Part shown: in pieces, positions 44,860-56,908 of the stretch
Layout: every line of letters starts with the position of its first letter
How positions within the stretch are numbered: the stretch's first letter is position 1
Source of the DNA: Istiophorus platypterus
Lineage: Eukaryota > Chordata > Actinopteri > Istiophoriformes > Istiophoridae
DNA length: 64,000 nt
Reading direction: 5' to 3'
Assembly: GCA_016859345.1 (NCBI GenBank)
Contig: CM029121.1
Span: 24,317,675 to 24,381,674, forward strand
Notes under the pieces: model-generated
Database searches by the model: none
What the model was told of the DNA's origin: nothing
What the model saw: the letters and a program-made list of their open reading frames with translations, nothing else
Program-made: the position numbers and the translations under genes

Positions 44860-46850
44860 AGGGAGGGAGGGCGAGAGTATCCTTGTCCAGCGTAGCACCG
44901 GGCGAAAAAGAAACGCCGCTTTATTAAAAGAGTTGCCCCCCCCCCCCAATCGCCCCCCCCATCCAGCAACTGTGAAATTCTTGCGTGAGTCTCAGGAGAA
45001 GCTCGTCCAGATATGATCCTTAATGCGATAAAAATCAGAACAGCTGGACGAGTAACCGTTACACTGGCGGCCCGGACGACACCGAAAGAGAGGAAGAGGA
45101 GGAGGAGGAGGAGGAGGAGGAGGGGTGGTGGCGGTATTTATATATTCATCAAAAAAAAGGAAGTAATCGACCCGTTCCAGGTTCCGTCTACAAAAGAAGG
45201 GAAAGAAGAAGGTCTTTCGTTGCCCCGTGGCCGAGCAGCAACGTGATGCGTGTTTATTTGCTCTGTTGTCGTCCGGTACAGTTCGATACAATTCTCCCCC
45301 TATTTATTCCAAACTAACTGAAAACATGCGGCCCGCTGCCTCCGCGCCAGGAATATTTTTCTCATTAGGGAACCGTCAACAGTCGGCCCCTCAGAACAAC
45401 AAATGTGAGAGGCTCTTTTTTTTTTTTTTTCTATCATCCGTTTGTACGGTGCCATCACTACTTTTTCAAGCGTTACCGCGCCACTCGCAGCCGGCGAAAG
45501 CCGGGCGGCCGATGTGCATCCGCGGCGATGTGGGGGCTCCGGCACCTGACGCTCGACCCCACCCGGGGCTCCCGCTCGACCCCACCCGGGGCTCAGGTAT
45601 TTTCCCTGACTCGGGGGCTCGGGGCCCGTGTGAGTAACGGCCGCCGTGATTGGCGGGATTAGCGGCCTCCGTGGCCGATGTATGTTCGCCGCGGGGCCTG
45701 TAAAGGACAATGGATACCTTGTGCGGTATGGAGAGACTCCGACCTTGTAACACACACTCTCACCCCTCCGCGCTCGAGGCCGTGACGGCCGTGACCTGTT
45801 TTTTTATTTTTTTACACGCTCTCGCTCATGTTCCTACTCCGGAGAAAGGTGGAGCATGACTTATTCACTTTTGCGCTCCGCTTTCTTTCTTTCTTTTTTT
45901 TCCTCCTCTCATCTAGCATGAACTGGCCTCTTTCAACATTCCTTCCCTACATGTGTTTTTTTTTTTTTTGAACGTCGGCCGCTCGTCCACGGTTTCCGAT
46001 AAAATCGTATCGACTCGCACAAAGCCGTTTGGAATCACGCGGCCCGTTTCCCATAACACACACATGCTTCATGTACACTCTATAACGTTTTCCCCGCATG
46101 GGGGAAAGGGATGGGGACGGGGGGGCGGCGGCGACACCGCGGAAAGGATTAGTCTGGATTGTGACAGCCCGACATGCCGGGGGACACTGACATGCCTCCG
46201 GCCGCCAAACAAGACAACTGCTCCTGGAGAGGAGAAGTTTTCGTGGTTGCTCCACTGCTGGTTCAGCATTACCTCCCACTTAGTAGACTTTCTGGTCCAG
46301 AAGTAATGACAGGGAATTCAAGAGTAGATGGAGCTTCACTTCTGTTTTATATCATCATTAAAACAAACCGGGATGAACCGTAACAGCAGATAAAGAAATA
46401 AAACACACTGTGAAGTGATTTAGGTCAAGAATGTTTTCAGTTAAATTTTGTTTTATTTCTCTCTCTTTTGTTTTTTTGTTTTTAAAAATTGGTGAACTTT
46501 ATCTTTAAATGAGTCAGTTTTCTCCCCCTCTGGGTCAATTGCTTTACAGCATAAAAGGACCCCCCCCCCGAAAAAAAAGAGATTAAAAAAATACAAAAGT
46601 TGAGCTCTCAACATTTAAACAAAGCAAAAATGGAATGACAAAGTTGAAGTAATCGAAAAGCAGCAGTAAAAGGTGCTTTTTTAACTGCCTCCGGAGCTCA
46701 GTGGGAAAAAATAGCTCACGGTACCGGGGGGGGGGCAAGTTAAAGACCAGACCAATGTACCGTGTCTCAATACACATGTATGACAGAGATGATCCTGTGA
46801 AGTTGAGGAGGGGATGCAGAGTTTACGATGTGATGAATTCTGTTTCTCAG
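44860..46850. other. sox6 intron 1, 45-46.8 kb
   Basis: No gene supported. Contains a GAG repeat (45091-45124), a 23-base tandem pair (GCTCGACCCCACCCGGGGCTC at 45551 and again at 45574), poly-T and poly-G runs and a CpG-rich patch (about 45470-45700). Confidence 0.5.
45091..45124. repeat. (GAG)n repeat
   Basis: About eleven GAG units. Confidence 0.9.
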
Positions 46851-47380
46851 ATGGCAGGTTTTAGCGAGAATAGAACCATTACCTCATATCACTGGCTGGA
46901 CTTGAAAACGTAAGCGTTCTGTTGTGTCGCACTTATTGTATAAAGCGTCCGGCCCGGGAGTGTCGCACAAACTTGGCAGGTGCTAAAAACGCAATTACAT
47001 TCCTGCACATCTCCACTGTTCCTCCTCCTCCTCCTCTTTCCTCCTCCGTTAATGTGGCAGCGTAACACGCTGCCAAAATGAGCGGAAATTAAATCCTGTG
47101 TTCTGGGCACAGATGACTTGTTAGAACCATCTGTGCACATTGCGCATTCAGGCCCGGTCAATAATTGAATAAAAATATGTTGTTTATCGACCGACCAAAA
47201 GTAGCATGCCTCTGAATAATGCAGCCATTTCATGTTAACAAAGCTGAGGAAATCCTCAAAGCTCTTTCTCAGATGGGGAACAAAGCTCATTGTCAGAGGA
47301 TAGAGAGGCAACTGGGATTACAATGGGGGCATCCAGTGAAACGACCTGTCAGTCCTAATCTGGGATTAGCAGGCTTTCGC
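46850..47380. promoter_or_regulatory. Candidate enhancer with four SOX-like cores
   Basis: A long repeat-free block. SOX-like cores: AACAAAG (47237-47243), AACAAAG (47279-47285), CATTGT (47288-47293) and ACAATGG (47320-47326). It also has CAATAATTGAATAAAAATATG. Four SOX cores in 90 bases inside a SOX gene suggest auto- or cross-regulation. Not tested. Confidence 0.42.
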
Positions 47381-49090
47381 GCCTCCTGGGCGCTCTAAAA
47401 GCCACCTGTTTGGACGCCCTCGCTGATGATGTTACACTCTAGAGCTTCTTGTTTGATTCTAATTCTTTTGTTTACACTAGAATTTCGGGCGTTTTTCTTC
47501 CCGTTACGAGGATTCAGATACGTTCGGGTTTGTTCATAAATCTATTTTTCCTAGATGGATTTGAATTTGCTAAAACCATTGATGTCGCTTTTTCTGGTCC
47601 TTTGCGGGGCTTTGGCCTTGTAGTCCACCATATCCCAGTATGTGTCTATACCAGGGGCTCCGGCTGAAGTCCAGTGCATCCGTTGCTCTTTGGGATCGTA
47701 GGGATATTTATTCTAATTTGCACCACGTGAAGGGCCTATGATTCGCTCCCTGTCATCTGTGCCACCAAATCAACAACTGAACCTAGGAATCGGCGTCTTC
47801 TGCAGCCGTTCTCCACTTTTGTGGGCAGCGTAGTCCCTCTGTCACGTCACCTTAACTCAACGTCCCCTGAATCATAGATGCGAAGTCAGGATGGACCGAT
47901 GCAGTAAATTAACAAAGCCCAAGAACTGTAAACACAGACGTCTGAGGATTGTTCTCAGCTGCAGTGAGGCCTCTGAGTCCTCTAATGATTTATTGAGGCT
48001 CACTTTTTTATTTTTTTTTCGCTGATAGCCTCAGGGCTAATGCAATCACTCTGAAAAATGTGTGAGGGCAGCTGTCGTATTGCCACGGGCTTCTATCATG
48101 ACCGTCTACTGTTGATGTCACCCTGAAATAGACTACCAATTACACTTCTGAAACTTAACCCTTTGCAAAATCACCGCGCTTTGATTGCTTGAGCCGCTTA
48201 ATTAATTTGATGTAAAGCACAGTAAACGTATTCGCTTTCCTCGGGTGCTTCATGAAAATACCCGCTTGCCTCTTCGTTTTGATGAATATTGCAGTAGATT
48301 TTTTTATATACATTGAAAAAACGTATATGTCATTTCTTTAAAAATCGTTTGCTATTTTTCTTTCCTTTAAAAAGGCTATCTGTAGTTCAATCCCTTTTCT
48401 TAAGATAATAGGATTTCCCCTTGTTTACAGCTTCTTTCAACTATATGGGGAGGTCCAAGGCCAACAGGCTTAAAACTTGTGTAACAAGCCTATTTGCGCA
48501 TCACAGTAGCATTATGTTTGTCCCCAAAGAGGTCAAAGATAACCAGTGTGATGATAAGGATGGTGACTTCAAGTGAGAGGACAGGTGGCGGTGCGTTGCT
48601 GCACCAGCTCCGACTTACAAACAGCGTATTACCTACTTAAATACTCTGTTTGTCGAATGGCAAGCTGTACGTGCTTTAAGTGATATAGATAAGAGGCGGA
48701 AAGAGGTTAGCAGAAAGAGAGATGATAAAGAGGCAGTGTCTGTGTAGAGATTTAAATGAAGAAGGAAAATGCACAGGAAACTGTCTGTTGAGGGACTTTT
48801 ATATCATTTTTGACTCAATAAAAACTTGCTTCTCTCTTCTAGATGTCTTACCAGTTTGAAATTTCATTAGCTGATGTATTTACGAGTTTATAATGGCTCC
48901 TTGTCCTCAGAGGTTTTAGTTTTCATGTTTAGACCCTCCTCAAGAAAACTCTCTGAACAAGGTTTTGAGATAGTCGTCTGTTCGCTGAGAGGAAATGACA
49001 CTATCAAGGGTCATAAGTGATATTTGTCTAAACAGAGATTTTGTCTGATGTACTGCTGAGGTATCATTTTACCTTTGCCCATGGCAGTGT
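47381..49090. other. sox6 intron 1, 47.4-49.1 kb
   Basis: Mostly repeat-free sequence without a gene. The stretches at about 47990-48260 (with CTTAATTAATTTG) and 48410-48570 (GAGGTCAAAGATAAC, resembling a nuclear-receptor half-site beside GATA) could be regulatory. Confidence 0.5.
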
Positions 49091-49099
49091 TAATTATAG

Positions 49100-49330
49100 C
49101 TTTGAAACATCTCCTGATTGTTTTAGGGGGTTCGGGCTCTTCAACAATTACTCATGGGGTTCCTCAGGGTTCTATTCTTGGTCCTATTCTATTCTCAGTG
49201 GTACTGTTCTATGATTCTATTGAATCCACATACTTCCTCTGGATCAGACCATTTCCATTTGGGCTTTCTTTTAATTGTGATGCTGGAGGTAGAGAAATAT
49301 TATATGATAGTAACATAAGAAAATGACCCA
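49100..49330 (+). mobile_element. LINE reverse-transcriptase fragment
   Basis: Reads GSGSSTITHGVPQGSILGPI, the conserved RT motif of L2/Rex-like non-LTR elements. A degraded continuation follows where a FHCYADDTQ-like block is expected (LSFNCDAGGREIL). The catalytic YADD is lost. Plus strand, the same direction as sox6. The rest of the element is missing or too decayed to follow. Confidence 0.75.
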
Positions 49331-49860
49331 CAAAAAATGTCTGGACAACCCCCCCCCCCCACCACACACACACACACGCACATACCAGATAGTAAGATAC
49401 ATGAAACATTTTGCATCAATGGCAAAAATGTTTATCGTAGCCAACAGCAAGTTCGATTGCCTTTGATTATCTATTAACAGATATGCTTTGGCTGTCAACA
49501 CACAGAGATGCCTTGTGCTGATTTAATTGTTCATTCATAATAACTACTGTTCTAAGTTTGATGTTCTATAAGCAGAATTTGCCAGTTTATGTGATGGCAT
49601 ACCTCTCTGGACAATGTGGTCTACTTTAAGGATTAATAGACAAAATGTTCACACTGACCAGGTCTTCTAACTACCTTGGGGAGGGGCTACCAGACAAACA
49701 GTCCTTTTGAGCCACCGTGTGTTGACTTTGGTCTTCAATGGTTTCTTCAATGGTTTACTCTGTATCGTTGCCATGTAGTAGATAAATGTATATGTGTACT
49801 GTATTTGTGTTAGCAAGGGGTGTGTTCGCGTGCCAGGAAAAATAACAAGCACAAGGGAGG
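49331..49860. other. sox6 intron 1, after the LINE scrap
   Basis: AT-rich sequence with a C run and a short CA tract near 49350-49382. No gene seen. Confidence 0.5.
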
Positions 49861-50200
49861 GTGTTGGTCAATAAGGCCGTTACTGGATTTCTGGGGGTCT
49901 GCGGTTTTGGTCCGGCATCAGCCGAGGTGCAGAGCCTGAACACAGAGGCCAAGCATAGTTGTGTGTGTTTACGCCCACTGCACAAACGACGCATTCATCA
50001 TTTTTTGAGAGCTCCATCGTTGGCTTTAATTGAGATTTTCCATCGGCAGGACTAATGGAGACATCAGACCCCATGTTTGCTCCAGGTGTCCATCTGATGA
50101 GAGACAAAATCCTTAAATTGCAATGTTTGTCCGTGTTGTGAATAATGAATAATCTGTGGACGCTGGATAAAGTGAATTGCTCCCCACATTTCCCCCCATG
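49860..50200. promoter_or_regulatory. Candidate conserved non-coding block
   Basis: Repeat-free, with CTTTAATTGAG, GACTAATGG, GCAATGTTTGTCC and the direct repeat GAATAATGAATAATC (50141-50155). No coding frame; conservation not measured. Confidence 0.35.
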
Positions 50201-53200
50201 GTACAAGGAGTATGTTGTGGCAATTTTATATTGAGACTTATTTCAAAACAAAATATTGTACCACCCATTTCTCCCAAAACTTTACTCATATTATAACCCA
50301 AAAGACAATATTATGAATACAGTTAGCCACCTTGAAACCTTTACTTGTAGCATTTTAAGGTAGGAACAATTTGTATTCAGGTGCTGCCTCATGAAATGGC
50401 ATTAGATTACCTCAAAATAAGAACCTGTTTTAAGCTTAATTTTTTAAGTGTAGAACTGTTAATTTTACATTTATGTGATGTATTTGAAGAATAAATCCCA
50501 CCTGCTAAATGGCTAAATAACTTCCAATGAGGCCTCTGTGCAATAATAGGCTCAAACTGACACATACGCAGTCTTTTTTGTTTTTGCAGTCATTCAGGTT
50601 TTCGGATGGACTTTCAAACAACTTCACCGTTCCTAAAACACAGGAGATCAAAGTAAACCTATACCTGAATAAAAATTTACCTGACAGGTGAGTGTCTGGT
50701 AACGGCAGTTATTTGGTGCCAACAACCTGTGGGATCTGCTGTAATGCAGCTGTACCACTGACCCAGTGACTAAAAGTGTTTGTATTGGTGTGTCTGCGCT
50801 GCACCTCCCACACATTACTTGGCACTGTGATATCTTTTTCCAATGATTTCAAGCCCCCCCTCTTTTTATTTATTTATTTTTTTTGTCTGGTCAGATATGG
50901 TGCTTGAAATTTCTATCATGGTTTTGCAAATTAAATTTAGAAACTGGTTATAAATAAAAATAACCAATTAGGAATATCTGTCCTTGGCTAATACAGTCAT
51001 AAGACAAAAATATCAGACAGAAAGTGGTGTTTGAGAAAATCCTGTAAATCCACTGCTGCAGTAAATCAGACCCTCTCATTAATTTCCAAATCTCTGGCTG
51101 TCGGTGGTCATACAAATGCTCCAATAGTTTTTCTGTTTATTAAACAAACAAACTCTTGACTCTTGTGTCAAACTCTTGTGTCAATGATGGAGACATAAAA
51201 TGTGAATCCGGGGAAGAGAGGAGTCAATCGTTTACGAAATATGAAACATGTAGTTGCTGCCCGGTGAAAATTTCCTGTCAAGCGGACAAGTTGTTTTCAG
51301 GGGGTGGAATCAAATTGTATTGTTCCACTAGGGTTTCAAACAGGAAAAAAATAAATAAATGTATATATTTTTCAATTGGCAACTGCAGTATAATGTTATT
51401 GCATTGACTGAAACTGCTCAGTTCGGCGAGAGCCGATTCCGTCGTACTCGTACCTGGCTGGAATGCTGCCCCTGCCCATCCCCTCCCCTCCGACTTCCCT
51501 CCTTGGTTGCAGATACTTTCTGACGAGGCAAATACGCGGAGCTCCTCGGCGTAACGCACCGATGGTCGCACAATGACTCCTGTTTACCCGATAAGCGTGA
51601 AAGGGTTCGGTTGTGACAGCTGATCGATGTGCGCGCCGCCTGCACCGTATCCGCCCTCCGGCCTACCTCCCTTTTTTTATTGTTTCGCTCCAGTCACGGA
51701 AAGGTCAGAGAATACCCGCGGTCGCATGTGATAAGCACCTACGGCTTTGAAATATAGAGCCGCCACTTGTTGACTCTGCCGGCTAAAGGGCCACGGAGCC
51801 CGGAATCCGTGTTCAATGGGCCGGAATCTCGGAAAAACAAAAACTGCTTTTCCTGCTACTACGGGGCGATGCGACGGGGTGGTTTGGGGGGGTAACTGGT
51901 GCTGCCATTGAGTGTGTCTATTTTGGGCCAAAGAGCTGGGACAAGGGAATCTCTGGGTGAAAACAGGGCAGCGTGTGTGTGTGTTCGCATTCCACATGTC
52001 TGACCTATGACAGTGCCCTCTGTTTGCAGCGCTGTGCGATGATCTAATGAGAGTCCAGACAGACCCAAGATTTAGGGGCCGGGAGAGTCGCTCTCATACA
52101 AGGCCGATTCTCTTCAAGCTTCCCCCCCCCCCCTTCATTTATTTATCCAGGGGAAGTAACTGAACACACATGTTCTGTTCTGGCGGCGCCCGGCCTTCTC
52201 GTTCACACCTGGGAGTTGCCCGGCACAATAACAGAGCTCTACTGACGGCCACCAATCTGCGACATCACTGCGGCAATTAGATCTTGAAAGGAGTGGAAAT
52301 TTAGGAGGTAACTTAATAGATGCTATCAGCTTGCATTATGGGAAGTGTAGGATCTGGCTTTTTTTTTTTTTTTTTTTGGCTTCAATTGAAGCTCTGACAG
52401 AAAGTCGGGAAATCTCAGCCCCTGATGCTTTGATTCTGACTAATCTTTTTGTTTTTAAATCTTTCCCTTATGTCCAAAAACCTTCTGGAAGTAAAACACT
52501 AACTCACTGAAGTATACCCCTTTAAAAATAATACCCATTTATAACAACTTGGATCTTGTTTTTGAAGGTTTTTCCATTACTTCAGCGGGTTTTGACAGCA
52601 TCGCACCGATTCTAGCAATTGCTGATATCTGGGAACACGGCAGCATTGATAAAAAAAACCCTGCAGGTTACTCAGAGAGCTCGTTATGAAATTAGAACCC
52701 AAACTGTGAGTTTTAAACATCAGTTACAGTTTAAAGCCTGACTTCTGGGTTGAACTTTGACCCATCGCACTTTTCATAACTTGCTTGTGCTTTTTGATGA
52801 GGGACCTTCGCCCTTTGCTCAGGGGGCAATGAGTGGCATTTTTTTTTATTTTTTAAGACACATACCTAAAAATTACCCTAAAAAGGACGACAACAATAAT
52901 GTAATCTATTCAGTGATTTGAGCTGCTGAAGCTCCTGCTCGCTAGCACAGAGCCCCCTTCTGTGTTTCTATTTAAACCCTCAACAGCGTCCCTCTGCTCT
53001 CTTTCACCGTGTTTTCCTTGTTGGGACTGTCCAACGGGCAAACAATTCCAAGGAAAGTCCTCAGTTTCCTTTCTCCCCCGTGTTTTTTTTGTTTTTTCTC
53101 TCTCCTCTCGTTCTCTGTCTCGCTTTCTCTCCGGTATTTCCCACTTCCTTCAGTTCTATCCAGCTGGGACGGCTCGAGATTTTACACCCAATTGGTCGAG

Positions 53201-54919
53201 TCGGCGGCCCTTTGTCGGAGCCCTTCTCTCGCTCCACAAGTGGCAGAAGGGACCTGGGTTGTGAATGGCGCTTTGTGCTGTGTTTTTCTAAGAGGGGGCC
53301 CTCTCTCTCCCCGCTCTCATCTGTCACAGGTCCCTCTCCGTCCATTGCTCCACAATGCCTGATTGTTTCTGCCAAGTCGCCAGGTTCCAGGCCAGATCTG
53401 AACAACGCTTTCCTGCCAAATTCTGACCCTGGTTTTCGTTTTTCTTCCGCTCACAAAGGGATTCTAAGTTACTGTCTGCCTTTTTTTTTGGGAGGGGGGG
53501 CATAGTTAGCTGTCCACCAGCAACAGCTTGTTCAATGTGTCTCTGAGTTAGAGGCTGTAAGAACCGTCATAGTCAACAAAGGAAGCTAAGGAACTTAAAC
53601 CAAAATGCTCAAAGAGAACAGTAAGTAACACTGCCGAGCACACTGTTACTCTATTATGATTATTTATTACATTATACGACATGGATTCAGCTGAGATTTT
53701 ATCATCGGGCTGCTAGCCATACTTGTGGGATAATCTTCCTGTCTCCACACTCATAAAAACCCTGAAAGTGTATGTGGACGAAAAAAAACTATAACTCTTC
53801 GCGCAACAGTGCACGCTGTGTTTGGTTATCAAACAGGCAATCTCACCAGTATCACTTTCCAAGAAATATTTTAGAGAGAACAGCTTTTGGGGAGGGGGGG
53901 AAAAGAGTTGATGTTTTCTGAGATATCTGACAATATGAAAAGGCTCTTGGAGAGCCTCGAGGCGATGTGTGTGAAAAATGAATTTGTTTTTCAGCTGTCA
54001 GTGTAACATTATCGTCACATTACCGTTTCCTGAGAGAGTCTCCACGTAACCGAGCGCGTTCTTTGGTCGGCCTTGTCGGGAGAAGGTTGCTCCCTCTGCT
54101 ATAATCACTCAATTTTCCTCCCCTGTGTGTCCGTAGGGAAGGACCTGATACCGTCAGGCGCAAGGGCTGCAGTCGGAACAAAAAGCTCATATCTCCGACA
54201 AAAAAAAGAAAAATGCTGTTTGTTTATTTTCCTATTTAGTTCTTTTTTTGCGTTGTATTATCGTTTTTTTTTTCCGACGGTCTCAGAGGGAACCTGGCTT
54301 GACCATAAAATGCTGTTAAAACTATCAGTCTGATATGGAAAAACTGTATTTTTAATGTTTTTTTTCTGCAAAAGCAGCGATGTCCAGGTTTTGTGATTGC
54401 TGACATCCCAAAATACAGAACAGTGTCTCTCTGTTTTTCCTCCTGTCATGACAATAACAGCTGCAGGCCAATGGCAACACATAAATGTGCTGTATGGAAG
54501 TTCCTTCCCTACTTCCTTCTTATTGCTGATTTATAGTTAGATTTTGTCTTTGTCCGTAGGCAGGAATCCATTATTCTGCGAACAGCTGGAGAATTATTTT
54601 GATAATCAGCTGTAATTTGGTTACTGTAAATTATACAAATCCGATCTAGCAAAAAAACCAAAAACTTGTTTGCCATATTGAAAGCAAATCACCACTATTC
54701 ATCCTAAACCCTAACAAATCATGTGACAAAAAGCTACAGTAGCTCCCTAAACCCAGTCCACAACAATTAGCTGCAAACGTTTGCCAAGTTACTTAAACAA
54801 CGGAGTTATCTAAGCTCCAGTAGCGTGATTTCTTTGCCTGATAACGAGTGCACGGAGCTCTCTGTTTTCATGCACCGACCACATCACAAAGGGCCTTGTG
54901 GCATGCTAACCAACAAACC
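50201..54919. other. sox6 intron 1, 50-55 kb
   Basis: No gene supported. The stretch at about 52160-52340 is repeat-free and enhancer-like. Elsewhere it is AT-rich with poly-T and poly-C runs. Open frames around 52960-53500 on both strands are low-complexity and not convincing. Confidence 0.5.
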
Positions 54920-55160
54920 TCGGCACTGTTGCATGATGAAACCAAATCAGTGGCAGCACGTTATGAGGCTGGGCATTCCTGGCCATATGAGACACCAGTT
55001 CCAAGAAGTCTTAAGATCCCCCATAAACACACAGCACCAGCAATATTGTCAGCTAAATATAGGCTCTCCTCTGTCTTCTCCCTCCCCTGCTCCCCATCGC
55101 TCCCTCTCATCGCTCCAGTGTGGATTGCACGAGCTGATCATGGATTAGTGATTTGCTGTT
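54920..55160. promoter_or_regulatory. Candidate muscle-type enhancer
   Basis: Within about 90 bases: CATTCCT (54974-54980, TEAD/MCAT), CATATG (54984-54989, an E-box) and CTAAATATAG (55053-55062, a perfect MEF2 consensus YTAWWWWTAR). This combination is typical of skeletal-muscle control regions. Sox6 is known to repress slow-fibre genes in fish and mouse fast muscle, so a muscle enhancer in this intron would make sense. Confidence 0.42.
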
Positions 55161-56875
55161 TGTTGGTTGTCTGGGGGTCTTATAATCTCATGTGCTCGTA
55201 CCGCCGTGCAGAACAGCTAAAAGGTCTGGGGAAATTCAAGCCTCTTGCCAAGGGGGCCGTCGCTATTTCAATCGCTCAAATCGGGGGTTATGGGTAGAGT
55301 GCGGCCCCGGAGGGGAAGCTGTGAAAATGAGATGAATGCATAAACTACCAATAAAGCTTTATAAACAAAACACACGCATGAAGTACTGCAAAATCACACT
55401 TAGACTTCACAGAGACGTTAGGAGATGTTACTTTAAGTATTAGTTATCTCTCCAAAGAGCATGGGAGGTCAAAAAGTCAAAACATGCTCAACAAAAAAAC
55501 AAGCATAAAAACTTTTATTGTTATGTGATTTCTCTGCTAAAATGGGCTTGAAACATCACATGTCAGTAGTTTACAGTCTAGTAACTATCCCCAAAGCTAA
55601 ATACCTCTTAAGCCATAGTGTCTGAAGGCAGCCTGCCTTCATTTTCAAAAGTTTTGTTCACCATTAGTACAAATGATGATATGTACAGAAAATTTGAATA
55701 CTTTTTCTTGAATTCTGAAACTTCTCGGATGCCTGTCTGGAATTTTAACATCGGCACTTCCAGTATGTTAGCTTTTTAAAGAGGAAACAAGTTGTAAACA
55801 CAAAACTGCCATATTGTAAAGTTTAATAGTGGAGTTGTTGGCAAACAGCTGCTTGTTTATTAGCATTCATTTAGAGTTGTTTTTCTGGCCCCTGTGATGA
55901 ATGGAAGTCCAATTGTCACTCTCTTTTTAGCTCGGTTTTGGTCTCAACCAACTCCTGAGGGGAATATCTGGCTCTTTAGTTGCTAAACGTTCCACTTTCT
56001 CAACTAGATAGTCGCTAAATCCGCCAGTCTGATGCTTTGGAGATAGCATTCTTTTTTTTTTTCACTCAAAACAGCTGCCGGCTGCATCTGGAAACGACAC
56101 TGATGAGAGCGAAACGAAATACTAAAATTTGTGGCCATCAAATCAAAACAGTGAGTTCAAAGATTCCAAAATGTTAAAAAGATCTGAGAGGAACTGCATA
56201 GTCAGATGATCATTATCTGTGGGTTTGTCCTTATAAGGAACCGCAAACACATGCAAGTAGATACTTGATCCACTGTTAATATGAAAATATTGATTATAGC
56301 AGATTTAAATATATAGCTCGTGCTCTCATTTAGCTCAATTTACAGCGTGGCAATGGTAGAATAAGCTTCAAGTCATTTATTTCCAACTTTGGGAATAATA
56401 TATCATCCAAACCCTTCAATGATGATGTTAGAGAGAAACATTGAAAAGAAAAATGAAGATAAATGAGACGGAGGAGTTTTTTTTTTTTTTTCTGCAAACC
56501 CAGGGTAAAATACGCAGCATCACAGTCGCCTTTCAATCCGCAGAAGCTGCTCGAAGGAGTCGCGGGAAGCCGCGCTCGGACCCAGGTAGCACGAGACGCC
56601 ATCCACGCAGAGCGTCAGGAGCCTCGGAGTCACCTCGAGTCGTCAAAGACCCCCCACGTGCAAAGGAGCTCCAATGCTCCGTCTCCATACGTTTACCCTC
56701 TGTTTTACATATTCCACCTCCCATTGGGATTTAGTGCCAGTGTGTTATCTCACTTTTTTATCAACGCATGTTTAAGAGATGGAAACCCAGCCGTGATTCG
56801 CTGAGCTCAAACGCACTGAATGAGCAATTTGTTTTACTCCACAGAAGTTATGTAGTCTTGTGTGCTTCCATGTGC

Positions 56876-56908
<33 letters not shown>

